A DNA stretch of 64,000 nt from Arachis hypogaea (taxonomy: Eukaryota > Streptophyta > Magnoliopsida > Fabales > Fabaceae). The position numbers were made by a program, and so were the translations under genes. Shown here one piece after another: positions 47,144 through 58,132 of the stretch. The stretch covers positions 63,467,559 through 63,531,558 of the forward strand of contig NC_092040.1 of assembly GCF_003086295.3 (NCBI RefSeq), written 5' to 3'. The notes under the pieces were generated by a model. That model did not search any database. It worked only from the letters and a program-made list of their open reading frames with translations, and was not told the origin of the DNA. Each line of letters starts with the position of its first letter. Position 1 is the first letter of the stretch.

Positions 47144-50100
47144 ATGGAACTAAGAGAAAATGAACAGTTCAGAAGGACTCTGGGGTCATATGCTAACCCC
47201 ACTACTGCTTCATATGGGAGTAGTATATGTATACCCTCCATTGGAGTTAGTAGCTTTAAGTTGAATCCTCAACTCATTATCATGGTGCAGTAAATCTGCC
47301 AGTATTTCGGTCTTCCACAGGAAGAACCTACAGAGTTTCTGGCACAATTTTTACAAATTGCTGACACAGTACATGATAAGAAAGTAGATCAGGATGTCTA
47401 CAGATTATTACTGTTTCCATTTGCTGTAAAAGATCAAGCTAAGAGGTGGTTAAATAACCAACCTAAGGACAGCATAAAGACATGGAAACAGCTGTCAAAA
47501 AAATTCCCGAATCACTATTTTCCTCTAAAACGGATGACACAACTAAGGCTGAGCATCCAAGGCTTCAAAAAAGGAGATAATAAATCTCTTTATGATGCTT
47601 GGGAGAGATACAGAGAGATGCTAAGAAAATGTCCCTCTGAAATGTTTTCAGAGTGGGTGCAGTTAGACATCTTCTATTATGGGCTTACAGAAAGAGCTCA
47701 GATTTCCCTAGACCACTCAGCTAGTGGATCTATACATATGAGAAAAACAATTGAAGAAGCTCAAGAGCTTATTGATACAGTTGCCAGAAATCAGCATCTG
47801 TACCTAAGCAGTGAATCTTCCATGAAAGAAGAAGCTAAAACAGTGACTGCTGAACTCAGTCCTGCAGAACAAGCTATGGAATTCAATCAGCAATTAGACT
47901 TTCTAACAAAACAGTTAGCCGAATTCAAGGAGATATTACAAGAAACAAGAATGGCTAATATGAATATGGAAGTACAGTTGAAGCAAACAGAACAGCAGCT
48001 ATCAAAACAAATAATAGAAGAGTGCCAAGCAGTTCAATTAAGAAGTGGGAAAACATTAAAAACATCACTTCAAGATAGCAGGAAGCCAAGAAATGAGCAA
48101 ACTACCCAAAATCCCTCTGAGGACAGTAAGAGCCCAGAGAGGAATAATTCTAGCATTCAAACGCCAGAAAATGGGTGGGAAGCTGGCGCTGAACGCCCAA
48201 ACCATGTTCAGTCCTGGCGTTCAACGCCAGAAACAAGCAAGGAATTGGCGTTGAACGCCCAAAAGAAGCATAGTTCTGGCGTTCAGACGCCAGGAACAGG
48301 TAAGGAGTTGGCGTCTAACACCACTCCAGCTTCCACCCCTGGCATTCAAACGTCAGTGGGGTATCAGACACATACAAGTGCTGATAATAACCCTTCTAAA
48401 AAGGCATCCCAACCCACATCTGTAGGCAATAAACCTACAGCAACTAAGGTTGAGGAATACAAGGCCAAAATGCCTTATCCTCAGAAACTTCGCCAAGCGG
48501 AACATGATAAGCAATTTGCCCGCTTTGCAGACTATCTCAAGACTCTTGAAATAAAGATTCTGTTTGCAGAAGTACTTGAGCAAATACCCTCTTATGCTAA
48601 GTTCATGAAAGAGATCTTAAGTCATAAGAAGGATTGGAGGGAAACTGAAAAAGTTTACCTCACTGAAGAATGCAGTGCAGTCATAAGAAGGATTTGATAC
48701 CATGAACAATAGAGGGTACTTGTACCAAGCAAGCTCTATGTGATCTTGGGGAAAGTAACAACCTAATACCTGCATCTATTATCACAAAGCTTGGTTTGAC
48801 TAAAGAAGTCAAACCAACTTCAACTTGCTGATGGCTCCATTAAATACCCATCAGGCGTGATTGAAGATATGATTGTCAAGGTTAGGCCATTTGCCTTTCC
48901 TACTGACTTTGTGGTGCTGGAAATGGAGGAGCACAAGAGTGCAACTCTCATTCTAGGAAGACCTTTCCTAGCAACTGGCTGAACCCTTATTGATGTCCAA
49001 AAAGGGGAAGTAACCTTGAGAGTCAATGAGGAGGAGTTCAAGTTGAATGTTGTCAAAACTATGCAGCATCCAGACACCCCAAATGACTGCATGAGTGTTG
49101 ATATTATTGACTCTCTGGTAAAAGAGGTCAATATGACTGAGAGTCTCGAATCAGAGCTAGAGGATATCTTTAAAGATGTTCAGCCTTATCTGAAGGAATC
49201 AGAGAGAATGATAGAACCTCTGAAAATCCCTCAGGAAGAGGAGAAACCTCCTAAACCTGAGCTCAAACCATTACCACCATCCCTGAAATATGCATTTCTG
49301 GGAGAAGGTGCACCTTTCCTGTAATCATAAGCTCTACCTTAGCACCACAGGAATAGGAAGCACTAATTCAAGTGCTAAGGACACACAAGACAACTCTTGG
49401 GTGGTCCATCAGTGATCTTAAGGGCATTAGCCCAGGCAGATGCATGCACAAGATTCTATTTGAAGGTGACGCCAAGCCAGTAGTTCAACCACAAAGGCGG
49501 CTGAATCCAGCCATGAAGGAAGTGGTACAGAAGGAGGTCACTAAATTACTAGAGGCTGGGATCATTTATCCTATTTCTGATAGCCCCTGGGTAAGCCCTG
49601 TCCAAGATGTCCCTAAGAAAGGTGGCATGACAGTAGTTCCTAATGAAAAAAATGAACTGGTTCCTACAAGAACAGTTACAGGGTGGCGTATGTGTATTGA
49701 TTATAGAAGGCTCAATACAGCCACCAGAAAGGATCATTTTCCTTTACCATTCATAGACCAGATGCTGGAAAGACTAGCAGGTCATGAATACTATTGCTTC
49801 CTGGATGGAGTATTTGCATACAGAAGGATGCCATTTGGCTTGTGCAATGCACCTGCAACCTTTCAAAGGTGCATGCTTTCAATTTTCTCTGATATGGTGG
49901 AAAAATTTCTGGAAGTCTTCATGGATAACTTTTCAGTATTTGAAGACTCATTCAGCTCCTGTCTTGACCATCTAGCACTTGTTCTAAAAAGGTGCCAAGA
50001 GACTAACCTGGTTTTAAACTGGGAAAAATGTCACTTTATGGTGACTGAAGGAATTGTCCTTGGGCACAAAATCTCGAACAGGGGAATAGAGGTGGATCAA

Positions 50101-50394
50101 GCCAGGGTAGAGGTAATTGAAAAATTACCACCACCAGCCAATGTTAAGGCAATCAGAAGCTTTTTGGGGCATGCAGGATTCTATAGGAGGTTTATAAATG
50201 ATTTTTCAAAAATCGCCAAACCTCTAAGTAATCTGCTAGCTGCTGACATGCCATTTATCTTTGATAAGGAGTGTCTGCAGGCGTTTGAGACTCTGAAAGC
50301 TAAGCTGGTCACAACACTAATCATCTCTGCACCAGACTGGACATTACCATTTGAATTAATGTGTGATGCCAGTGACCATGCCATTGGTGTAGTG
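47144..50394 (+). pseudogene. gag-pol: F3 gag-pol, broken
   Basis: ATG 47144 (MELRENEQFRRTLG). Gag is open from 47294 to 48697 apart from the early TAA at 47291-47293 (Gln in sisters), with the dyad-coding linker at about 48140-48360. A deletion with filler near 48680-48700 removes the segment before the protease; the DLG motif near 48745 is also altered. Other stops lie near 48980 and 49322. RT: CIDYRRLN is kept (about 49695), but an in-frame 72-bp deletion near 49808 removes the YSGYNQI motif with a catalytic region, and FMDD is changed to FMDN near 49920. RNase H ends at DASDHAIG. Dead for several independent reasons. Confidence 0.9.
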
Positions 50395-51956
50395 TGATAA
50401 ACCCCATTTGTAGGGCTTATCTTATATTGATTTTAGGGGATTTTATAACCTTTTACCCACATTTATCCATTGAAATAGCATGGTTTTATAACTTCTCCTT
50501 TAATTGTGCTTAAGAGTAAAAACATGCTTTTTAGGTCTTAAAATAAATAAATTTAATTCACCTTGGTTCCATTAGATGCCTTGATAAGTTTGTTAAGTGA
50601 TTTAATGTTTAGAAGGCAAAGATTGGATCAAGGGAATGAAGAAAGAAGCATGAAAAGTTGGAGAATTCATGAAGAAATGAAAGAACCGGAAAGCTGTCAA
50701 GCCGACCTCTTCGCACTTAAACGACTATAACTTGAGCTATAGAGGTCCAAATGATGCGGTTCCAGTTGGGTTGGAAAGCTAACATCCGGGGCTTCGAAAC
50801 GATATAAGATTTGCCATAGTTGCTACACGTATGGTGGCGCGCACGCGCATAGTACGCGCATGCGCCGTTGCTGCCACCTGGTTCACTTAAAGCAAAACGT
50901 GGCCAGCGAATTCTAAAGCCTCGTGGGTCCAATCCAACTCATTTCTGATGCTATTTAACCCAAGAAATGAAGAGGGAAATACATGTTAGTTACCATTAGT
51001 TCATTTACACTCATTAGGATTAGTTTTAGAAGTAGTTTCTAGAGAGAGAAGCTCTCACTTCTCTCTAGGATTAGGATTAGGATTAGGTTTAGTTATTAGA
51101 TCTAGATTTTAATTCATCTTCTTCTACTTCTATCTTCTCAATTTTTTGTTGTTACATTCATTCTTCTTCCATTCTTTTATTGTAATTTTCTTTATGTTGT
51201 TCTTGCATTTTGTTGTAGATCTACTATTGTTCCTTCTATTTCCTTTCAATTCAATAAGAGGAATTCATAATAATTGTTCTTCTTTGCTTTTCTATTGTTG
51301 ATCTCTTACCTTTGTAGTTAGATCTCTCTTTTATTCTTGCAATTTATGTTGTTTACTTTTATTGCCTTTTATGTGTTTGTTGAAATGCCTCTTCTAGATA
51401 TAGTATAGATTTTGTTCCTCTTGGCCTAGGTAGAGTAATTAGTGACACTTGAGTTATCTAATTCCTTTGTTGATTGATAATTGGAGAGATTGCTAATTAG
51501 TTCGGAGTGCACTAAAGCTAGTCTTTCCTTGGGAGTTGGCTAGGACTTGTGGCTCAAGTCAATTCATCCACTTGACTTTCCTTTATTTAGTAAGGGTTAA
51601 CTAAGTGGTATCAATGAACAATTCTTATCACAATTGAGAAGGATAACTAGGATAGGACTTCTAATTTTCATACCTTGCCAAGAGCCTTTTATAGTTGTTA
51701 GTTTATTTTCATTGCCATTTACTTTTCATGCTTCTTATCCAAAACCCCAAAACACATCACAACCAATAACAAGACACTTCATTACAATTCCTAGGGAGAA
51801 CGACCCGAGGTTTAAATACTTCGGTTTATAGATTTTAGGGGTTTGTACTTGTGACAAACAAATTTTTGTATGAAAGGATTATTGTTGGTTTAGAGACTAT
51901 ACTTTACAACGAGATTTCATTAATGAAATTCTAAACCGTCAAAAACCCAATCATCA
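50395..51956 (+). repeat. G 5' LTR
   Basis: 1562 bp, TG...CA. It has a short CpG-rich palindromic patch at about 50836-50870 (GCGCGCACGCGC and TACGCGCATGCGCC) and a GGATTA repeat at 51063-51085. Related LTR pieces: 56631-56962 (minus), 56963-57537 and 57538-58132. Confidence 0.8.
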
Positions 51957-51959
51957 AAA

Positions 51960-51977
51960 TGGCGCCGTTGCCGGGGA
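51960..51977 (+). promoter_or_regulatory. G primer binding site (tRNA-Asp)
   Basis: TGGCGCCGTTGCCGGGGA, perfect match to the tRNA-Asp(GTC) complement, three bases after the LTR. Confidence 0.9.
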
Positions 51978-52116
51978 GTTGCAATGGTGTTATGTTATTG
52001 GTTATTGTATATATGTGAATAGTGTGAATATCTTGCTTTTTGCTTTATTTGCTAGTTGTAGAATTTTGTTTCTCTTGTTTTCTATTAGCTTTTGATTTTT
52101 ATTTTCTCTTGCTACC

Positions 52117-54033
52117 ATGAATTCTCACTTTGGCTATGAGTGTGATTCCAACTATGTTGTAGGTGATGAGAGCTTCAATGAGGATGCGTATCAAGGATGG
52201 GACACTCAAAGGTGGGAGGAGCCATATGCATATGATCAATCCTCATGGCAACAACCTCCACCAATGCACTATGAAGAAGAGCCATTCTATGATGCATATC
52301 AATCCAATGGCTATGGTGAATCTCCTTGTAATTTTCAAGAACCACCACCATATGCCTATGAGTCATACCCTCAACATGACCCTCAACCACACTCACAAGC
52401 CCCTTCTTACCAACCACCTTCATATGACCCTAATCTATATCCATCCTACCAATAACCATATGAGCCATATGAACCACATATAGAGCCACCACCATTCCAA
52501 CATCAACATTTTCAAGAGCCACCTCCCCCACATTATTACCAAGATGAACCACCTCCAATATATAAAAATTTTCAACCACAAGATGAATACTACCTTCCAC
52601 CACAACCTCCCATGGAAGAATACTCATACCCATTGATCCAAGAGCCACATGATCATAATCATATAATCCAAGAGGAACAAGAGTCAAGGGATCATCTCAA
52701 AGAAGCATTGGATCAATTTCAAGCAACCATGGAGTGTGTTGTGCAACAAGTGGAAAGAATGGAAAATATTGAACCACCACAACTCTACCAAGAAGAACCA
52801 CCTTCCTACTATGAACCCTTCCCCCAAAATGATGAATCCTTCCATCCACCCCAACCTCTAATGGATGAAACCCTTGGTGTTCTTGTTCAAGGGCAAGAAG
52901 AGATGAAAAGGGATGTGCAAAATTTCATGGCCGCCTTGGATGCGGTAACAAATCAATTAGCCTCCCAATGCTTAAATACTCAAGGAACTCCCATGGCTAC
53001 ATGTGGAGAATCAAATGAAGAACATAGCATGAAGGAGAGATTGGAAACTCTAGTGGGAAATGAGGGAAGTTGCTTTGTATTGGAACAATTGGAGGAAGCT
53101 TTAATTGTTGAAGACAAGGAAGAAGTGGTAGAAGACTTAGGAGATGCGGAGCCTCCATGGGAACATAGAGTTGAAGAAAACCCCTCCAAGATGATTGAAA
53201 TTGATGCTAGGGAGGAAAGTGCACACCTTCCAAGGCTTATTCCATATGAAGACTTGGATAGGATAGAGCAAGAATTAAGTTCCCTTGGTGATGAAGATCA
53301 AGCATCAAGTCTTAGTGGTGAAGAATCCTTTGAGCATGAAGAACCTTCTCCGGTTGGATTTGAAAGCGTTGAGGAGGTAAATTTTTCTCACCCTCCCTAT
53401 TATGATTTGAGTAAAGGAAAAGGTTTAGATAAAATTGTTGAACAAAGGATTGAGATCAAGAGATCTTGTGAAGAGGTGGAAGTCCCTAGAAATAGAAGAA
53501 CGAGGGTTGGCTATGCTTTGTCAAGATCTTTGGAAGCATCTTTGCCTAGGTTGCCATCTATACCTTCATTTGAGTGGGTGAAATTCATTTCTATTAGCTT
53601 TATTATCCCACTTGAATATGGTTTGCTTGAAACGGATGGCCAACTTAGGAAACTTTGTGGGATGAAGCGAAAGCGGAAAAGGTTTTGTGGTGGGCGTTGC
53701 AAATCAAGGCTCATTATGGTTGATGCATCAAACATAAGATATAAAGGTTGGAGTAGTGCTCAAATAGATGGGTCTAGGAGGATTGTTGGGCATTTCATAG
53801 AGAATTCTCCTTGTTCACCACCCGGATGGACTAATAATGATGATCAACCTCAAGACGGGTGTGAAAATAAAGTGTGGGATCCCGGATTACAAGAAGAGGA
53901 TCAACATTGGGAGCCCCAAGCTTGTGAAGAACTCCATCAACACTTGGCTCAATCCATAAGAAATCCTGGGGCACAATGGAGAACCAAGAATTGGTGGGAG
54001 TTCCAAGATGAGTACAAGCATAAGCCACCTTGA
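52117..54033 (+). pseudogene. G ORF, large Pro/Gln/Tyr-rich and acidic protein of unknown function, one in-frame stop
   Basis: About 638 codons in one frame, with a single TAA at 52453-52455. Residues 1-170 are rich in Pro, Tyr, Gln, Glu and His (YEPYEPHIEPPP-like repeats). Residues 190-290 look helical with QATMECVVQQVERME and LDAVTNQLASQ. Residues 290-440 are very acidic. The C-terminus is more globular: FISISFIIPLEYGLLETDG, KRKRKRFCGGRCKSRL, IRYKGWSSAQIDGS and HFIENSPCSPPGW. I recognise no gag, protease, RT or integrase motif. The position after a primer site says it is the element's own product; it could be a highly diverged gag-like protein. The overall frame is otherwise preserved, which suggests recent coding constraint. 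Confidence 0.6.
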
Positions 54034-54619
54034 GAGAAGCTCCCCATAAGTCCAACTTAAGGACAATAAACAAAAGTGCTAGGTGGGAGACACCCCACCA
54101 TGGTAAACTCTTTCCATACTCTTTTAGTTTTGTTAATAAGTGAATTAAGTTGCCATTGTAGGTAGATTCTCATTTTCATCTTTGGTAAATATTGGTAGAA
54201 TTAGTTAATTTTCTTGTTTTTATTGTTTTATTGAGTTTAATTAATAATATAGTATGTTGAATAAGGTTCTAGGGTGTTTTGGTAGCTGTTTGGAGGTTTG
54301 GAATGCTTGGATTGGTGCAAAAACATAGAAAATTTTTGAAAAATAGAGCACCAACCACGCGTACGCGCACTGTACGCGTACGCGTGCATCAAGCGTTTTG
54401 GACCATCCACGCGAGCGGACCACGCACGCGTACGCATGGATTGAGAAGTTCCACCTTCCATACCTTGACCCGAGAGTTAGGCCTGCACTGTGCGGAAATT
54501 GGGCCTGAGGCACAAACCTATTTGCTCGCTCGCGCACATGACGCGTACACGCCACTCTCGAAATAAGCCATCGATGCGCGCGCGCCATGCGTGCGTGCGC
54601 GTGGATGCCCTTTCTTCCA
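54034..54619 (+). other. G 3' region with CpG-rich ACGCGTACGCG motifs
   Basis: Non-coding. It begins with GGACAATAAACAAAAGTGC and a GGTGGG/CACCCCACC inverted pair (about 54083-54100), followed by AT-rich sequence. At about 54356-54605 repeated CACGCGTACGCG and TGCGTGCGCGTGG motifs are unusually CpG-dense for this window. ORFs on the minus strand here arise from the repeats. Confidence 0.55.
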
Positions 54620-55237
54620 CTAAAAAGTTCTATTTATACTAAACTAGCTACTAAGGTTTACAGAAGTAAGTAATTGATGCAGAAATCCACTTCTGGGGCC
54701 CACTTGGTGTGTGCTTGGGGTGAGCTTGAACTTTACACGTGCAGAGGCTTCTTTTAGAGTTGAACGCCTAGTTGTAACATATTTTTGGCGTTCAACTCTG
54801 GTTCGTGACGTGTTTCTGGCGTTTGACTCCAGAATGTAGCATGGAACTGGCGTTGAGCGCCAGTTTACGTCATCTAATCACGAATAAAGTATAAACTATT
54901 ATATATTGATGGAAAGATCTGGATGTCTACTTTCCAACGCCGTTTAGAGGGCGCCATTTGGAGTTCTATAGCTCAAGAAAATCCATTTCGAGTGCAGGGT
55001 GGTCAGAATCCAACAGCATCAGCAATCCTTTGTCAGCCTTCTATCAGTGTTTTGCTCAGGTCCCTCAATTTCAGCCAGAAATTACCTGAAATCACAGAAA
55101 AACACACAAACTCATAGTAAAGTCCAGAAATGTGAATTTAGCATAAAAACTAATGAAAACATCCCTAAAAGTAGCTAGATCCTACTAAAAACTACCTAAA
55201 AACAATGCCAAAAAGCGTATAAATTATCCGCTCATCA
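54620..55237 (-). repeat. F4 3' LTR, truncated
   Basis: In sense it begins TGATGAGCGGATAATTTATACGC at 55237 and is collinear with the start of the N3 LTR. Dyads at about 54755-54866. It ends abruptly near 54620. Confidence 0.75.
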
Positions 55238-56164
55238 AAATGCTATGAAAAAGCATACAAGAAATCCACTTATTATAACACCAAACTCAAACTATTGCTT
55301 GTCCTCAAGCAACCAAAGACAAGATAGGACTAAAAAAGAGAAAAATGCATAAGGTTTTCAGAGTTGTCAACGAAGCTTAGTTCCAATTATTGAGTGGGGT
55401 TATAAGTTCTTTATTTCTGAATAATTTCAGCATCTCACTTCCAATTATTGATTTTCATCATTTAGCTTTTCTTGATTCTTGAACACAACTTTTTTTTGGT
55501 ATTTTGCACCTTTGAGCCTAGTCGTGACTCTAAGCATTTTGTTTTCAAGTATTACCACTGGATACATAAACGCCACAAGCACTTAATTGGGGGAACCCTT
55601 TGGATTCAAATTTTAGCTTTGCTTAAATTCTCAGACAGTGGTTCTCAGAGTTCTTAAGCATACTTTTTACCATTGGACATGGCTTTAACTACTCAGTCTT
55701 AAGCTTTTTACTTGATACTGTCAAACCACAAGCATATAGTTAGGGATAGCAACTCGATTGAGCTTTTTAGGCCAATTTTAACCATCCTAACCATTAATGC
55801 TCAAAGCCTTGGATCCTTGCTTTTTTTTTTGTTTTTTTTTTTTTGCTATTTCTTTTGCTTCAAGAATCAATATCTTTTACTTTTTTTCAGAGAATCATTA
55901 ATACTTCTCTAAATTCACCATTCATCAAGAGCCAACATACTCAACTTCAATATCAATTATGCACAGTTAATTCATGCATTCATAAAATAAAGATAAGGCC
56001 ACCGCTTTGGCATCAGTAGAACGACTAGAAATAAACTCAAGACCTTTTGTATTTTATTTCTTCTCAATTTAAAATTTTATTTAAGTCCAGTGGGGGATAC
56101 GTGAAACATCTTAAACCTTAATCAACATAAACTGAAATTAACAATTAAACTAGAAAGTGGGAAA
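55238..56164 (-). other. F4 3' non-coding region and stem-loop
   Basis: Contains the stem-loop TTGCTTG-AGGA-CAAGCAA (sense) at 55295-55312. Here the stem-loop is about 57 bases from the LTR, not 18, owing to a roughly 39-bp insertion (about 55238-55276). The remaining sequence is a diverged copy of the 3' block of F1 and N2. No coding sequence. Confidence 0.65.
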
Positions 56165-56630
56165 GCTTAATGGTGATCATGTAGATTGCCTGTACTTCGG
56201 TCAGCTTATGAAGCATCCGGGATTGGTCTTTTTGCTCTTTCTTTAGTTGGTCCACAGTGGATTTCAACTGTTCAATGGATGCTACTAGTTGAGTCCAGTA
56301 TTCAAATGGAGGGACGCTCTATTGTTGAGGGTTCTCAGGCATCTTCCTCTTAGAGGGGGAAACTGGCCTTTGAGTTTTGGCTTGCACCGGTTCCCTGGTG
56401 TGCTCCATGCTCTCCTTGGTGATTGGGTCATCTGCTGCAATGAAAGTGTCTCTGTTAATCACAATTCTTACCTCGTCACGCAAGCGAGAGATGAGGTGTA
56501 GAAACGCCAGCTTGGATTGAGTTGAGGTTTTGGTGTGATTTTTTACATCTCACAATGAATTATTTGATGAACTTCCACCTCATTGCCAAGCAAGATGCAG
56601 TGGATCATCACAGCCCGTCTCACTATGAGC
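56165..56630 (-). pseudogene. F4 ORF3 C-terminal remnant
   Basis: Minus-strand translation gives VRRAVMIHCILLGNEVEVHQ near 56610-56555, then after frame breaks PPFEYWTQLVASIEQL and STVDQLKKEQKDQSRMLHKL near 56320-56190. These match the RAVMIHCIMLGKE, FEYW and coiled-coil parts of F1 ORF3. At least one stop and one frameshift. Confidence 0.65.
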
Positions 56631-56962
56631 TGATGAATGATAAATGTCGGTCTAGAATTTCTCAAAGGATTTTTCTTGCAAGCATAGTACAAACCAACAA
56701 ATCATCTTCAATGAAAGTTTAATTTGTTTGTCACAAGTATAAATCCCAATAATAAACCGAAGTATTTAAACCTCGGGTCGTCTCTTAAGGAGTTGCAGGG
56801 AAGTGTGCATATTATTGGTTTTGGGGAAATATTTTTGGGGTTTTGAAATGATGAAAGAGAAAGTAAATGGAAACTCAAATGATAAAAAGGTCTTGGCAAG
56901 CGTTGATGGTTAAGGATCACTATCCTTGCTACCAATCACAACATGATAATTACAAGGATCAC
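56631..56962 (-). repeat. Element H0, G-family LTR fragment (minus)
   Basis: Matches, inverted, the last third of the G LTR (the CCCGAGGTTTAAATACTTCGG region of 51790-51830). It starts TGATGAATGATAAATG at 56631 and is cut by H1 at 56963. Confidence 0.65.
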
Positions 56963-57537
56963 TGATAAACCACTATTTTATGGTATATTTTGGATTGAAT
57001 TAAGTGGATTTTGTCAACTATTCTCACAATTATCCATATAAATTGCATGTTTTTGAGATTCCTTCCTAATTTTGTGCTAAGAATGAAAACATGCTTCCTA
57101 GGCCTTAAAATAGCTAATTTTTAATCCTCTTTTATTACCATTCAATGCCGTGATATGTGTGTTGAGTAATTTCAGGGTTTATAGGGCAGGAATGGCATAG
57201 AGGATGGAAAAAAAGCATGCAAAAGTGGAAAGAACACGAAGAATTAAAGATTTGAGAAGCTGGTGTTGACGCATACGCATGGCTGAAGCGTGCGCGTGAA
57301 CAAGTACATCGTCCACCTGACGCGTGCGCGTGACTGATGTGTATGCGTGACCTTGCGCATAGTTAAATGACGCGTACGCATGACAACGCGGCACGTGCCT
57401 CACTAAAGTGAAAAAGCTGGGGGCAATTTTTGAGTTGATTTTTGGCCCAATTTCAAGCCCATTATGCAGATTAGAGGGGCTTCATTCACATAATTCACAC
57501 ACATTAGTTTTAGATGTAGAATTCTAGAGAGGCTCTC
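56963..57537 (+). repeat. Element H1, G-family LTR left end
   Basis: Opens TGATAAACCACTATTTTATGG and is collinear with the start of the G LTR, diverged. CpG-rich GACGCGTGCGCGTGAC-type motifs at about 57268-57400. Cut by H2 at 57538; the last five bases are CTCTC. Confidence 0.65.
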
Positions 57538-58132
57538 TGATAAACCCCATTTTTAGGGTTTATCTTGTGTTTAATTTAGAGGGTTTTGTCAACTTTTCTC
57601 CCATGTATCCAATGAAATAGCATGGTCTTGTAAATTATCCTTTAATTATGCTCAAGAGTGAAAACATACTTTTTAGGTCTTAAAATAGCTAAATCTAATT
57701 CACCTTGATTCCATTAGATGCCTTGATATGTTTGTTAAGTGATTTCAGGTTTAGGAGGCAAAGATCGGATTGAGGGAATGAAGAAAAAGCATGAAAAAAT
57801 GGAGAACTCGTGAAGAAATAAACGAATCGCAAAAGTTGTCAAGCCGACCTCTTCACACTTATTCGATCATAACTTGAGCTACAAAGGTCCAAATGAGGCC
57901 GTTCTAGTTGCGTTGAAACGCTAACATATGGGGCTTCACAATGATATAAGATTTGTCATAGTTACATCGCGTATAGGGATGCGTACATGCACTGTACGCA
58001 TATGTGTCGATGCTGCACGTGACTTTTTAAAATGCAACTCATGGCCAGCGATTTTAGAAGCCTTGTGGGCCCAACCCAACTCATTTCTAATGATATTTAA
58101 GCCAAGGATTGAAAGGAAATCAACATACTTTT
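57538..58132 (+). repeat. Element H2, G-family LTR left end
   Basis: Opens TGATAAACCCCATTTTTAGG, closer to the G LTR than H1 is, and follows it for about 595 bp (compare 50395-50990). The CpG-rich patch (about 57968-58012) is mostly decayed to TG/CA. Cut by K near 58133; the exact border is uncertain by about 10 bases. Confidence 0.65.

Larger units (their letters stand above)
46260..50394 (+). mobile_element. Element F3, FIDEL-like fragment (leader to RNase H)
   Basis: Plus strand: leader, gag, protease, RT and the start of RNase H, cut at 50394 by the LTR of G. Its 5' LTR and primer site should lie left of N3, in sequence lost at the 35768 junction. The most damaged of the three F copies. 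Confidence 0.8.
50395..54619 (+). mobile_element. Element G, LTR retrotransposon with one unrecognised ORF, 3'-truncated
   Basis: LTR 50395-51956 (TGATAAACCCC...CAATCATCA), tRNA-Asp primer site, a short leader, one long ORF (52117-54033) and about 590 bp of 3' sequence, then a junction to a minus-strand LTR fragment near 54620. No gag, protease or RT motif found in about 2.6 kb of interior, so it is non-autonomous. It is inserted in F3 RNase H; the five bases before it are TAGTG (50390-50394). Confidence 0.75.
54620..56630 (-). mobile_element. Element F4, 3' end of a minus-strand FIDEL-type element
   Basis: In the minus direction: ORF3 C-terminal half (56630-56165), 3' non-coding region, terminal stem-loop, then the first 618 bp of the 3' LTR (55237-54620), truncated at the junction with G. 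On its right it is interrupted by a G-family LTR at 56631. Confidence 0.7.

Noticed and set aside
51063..51085. Telomere-like repeat
   Set aside because: The unit is GGATTA, present about three times inside an LTR; plant telomeres use TTTAGGG.
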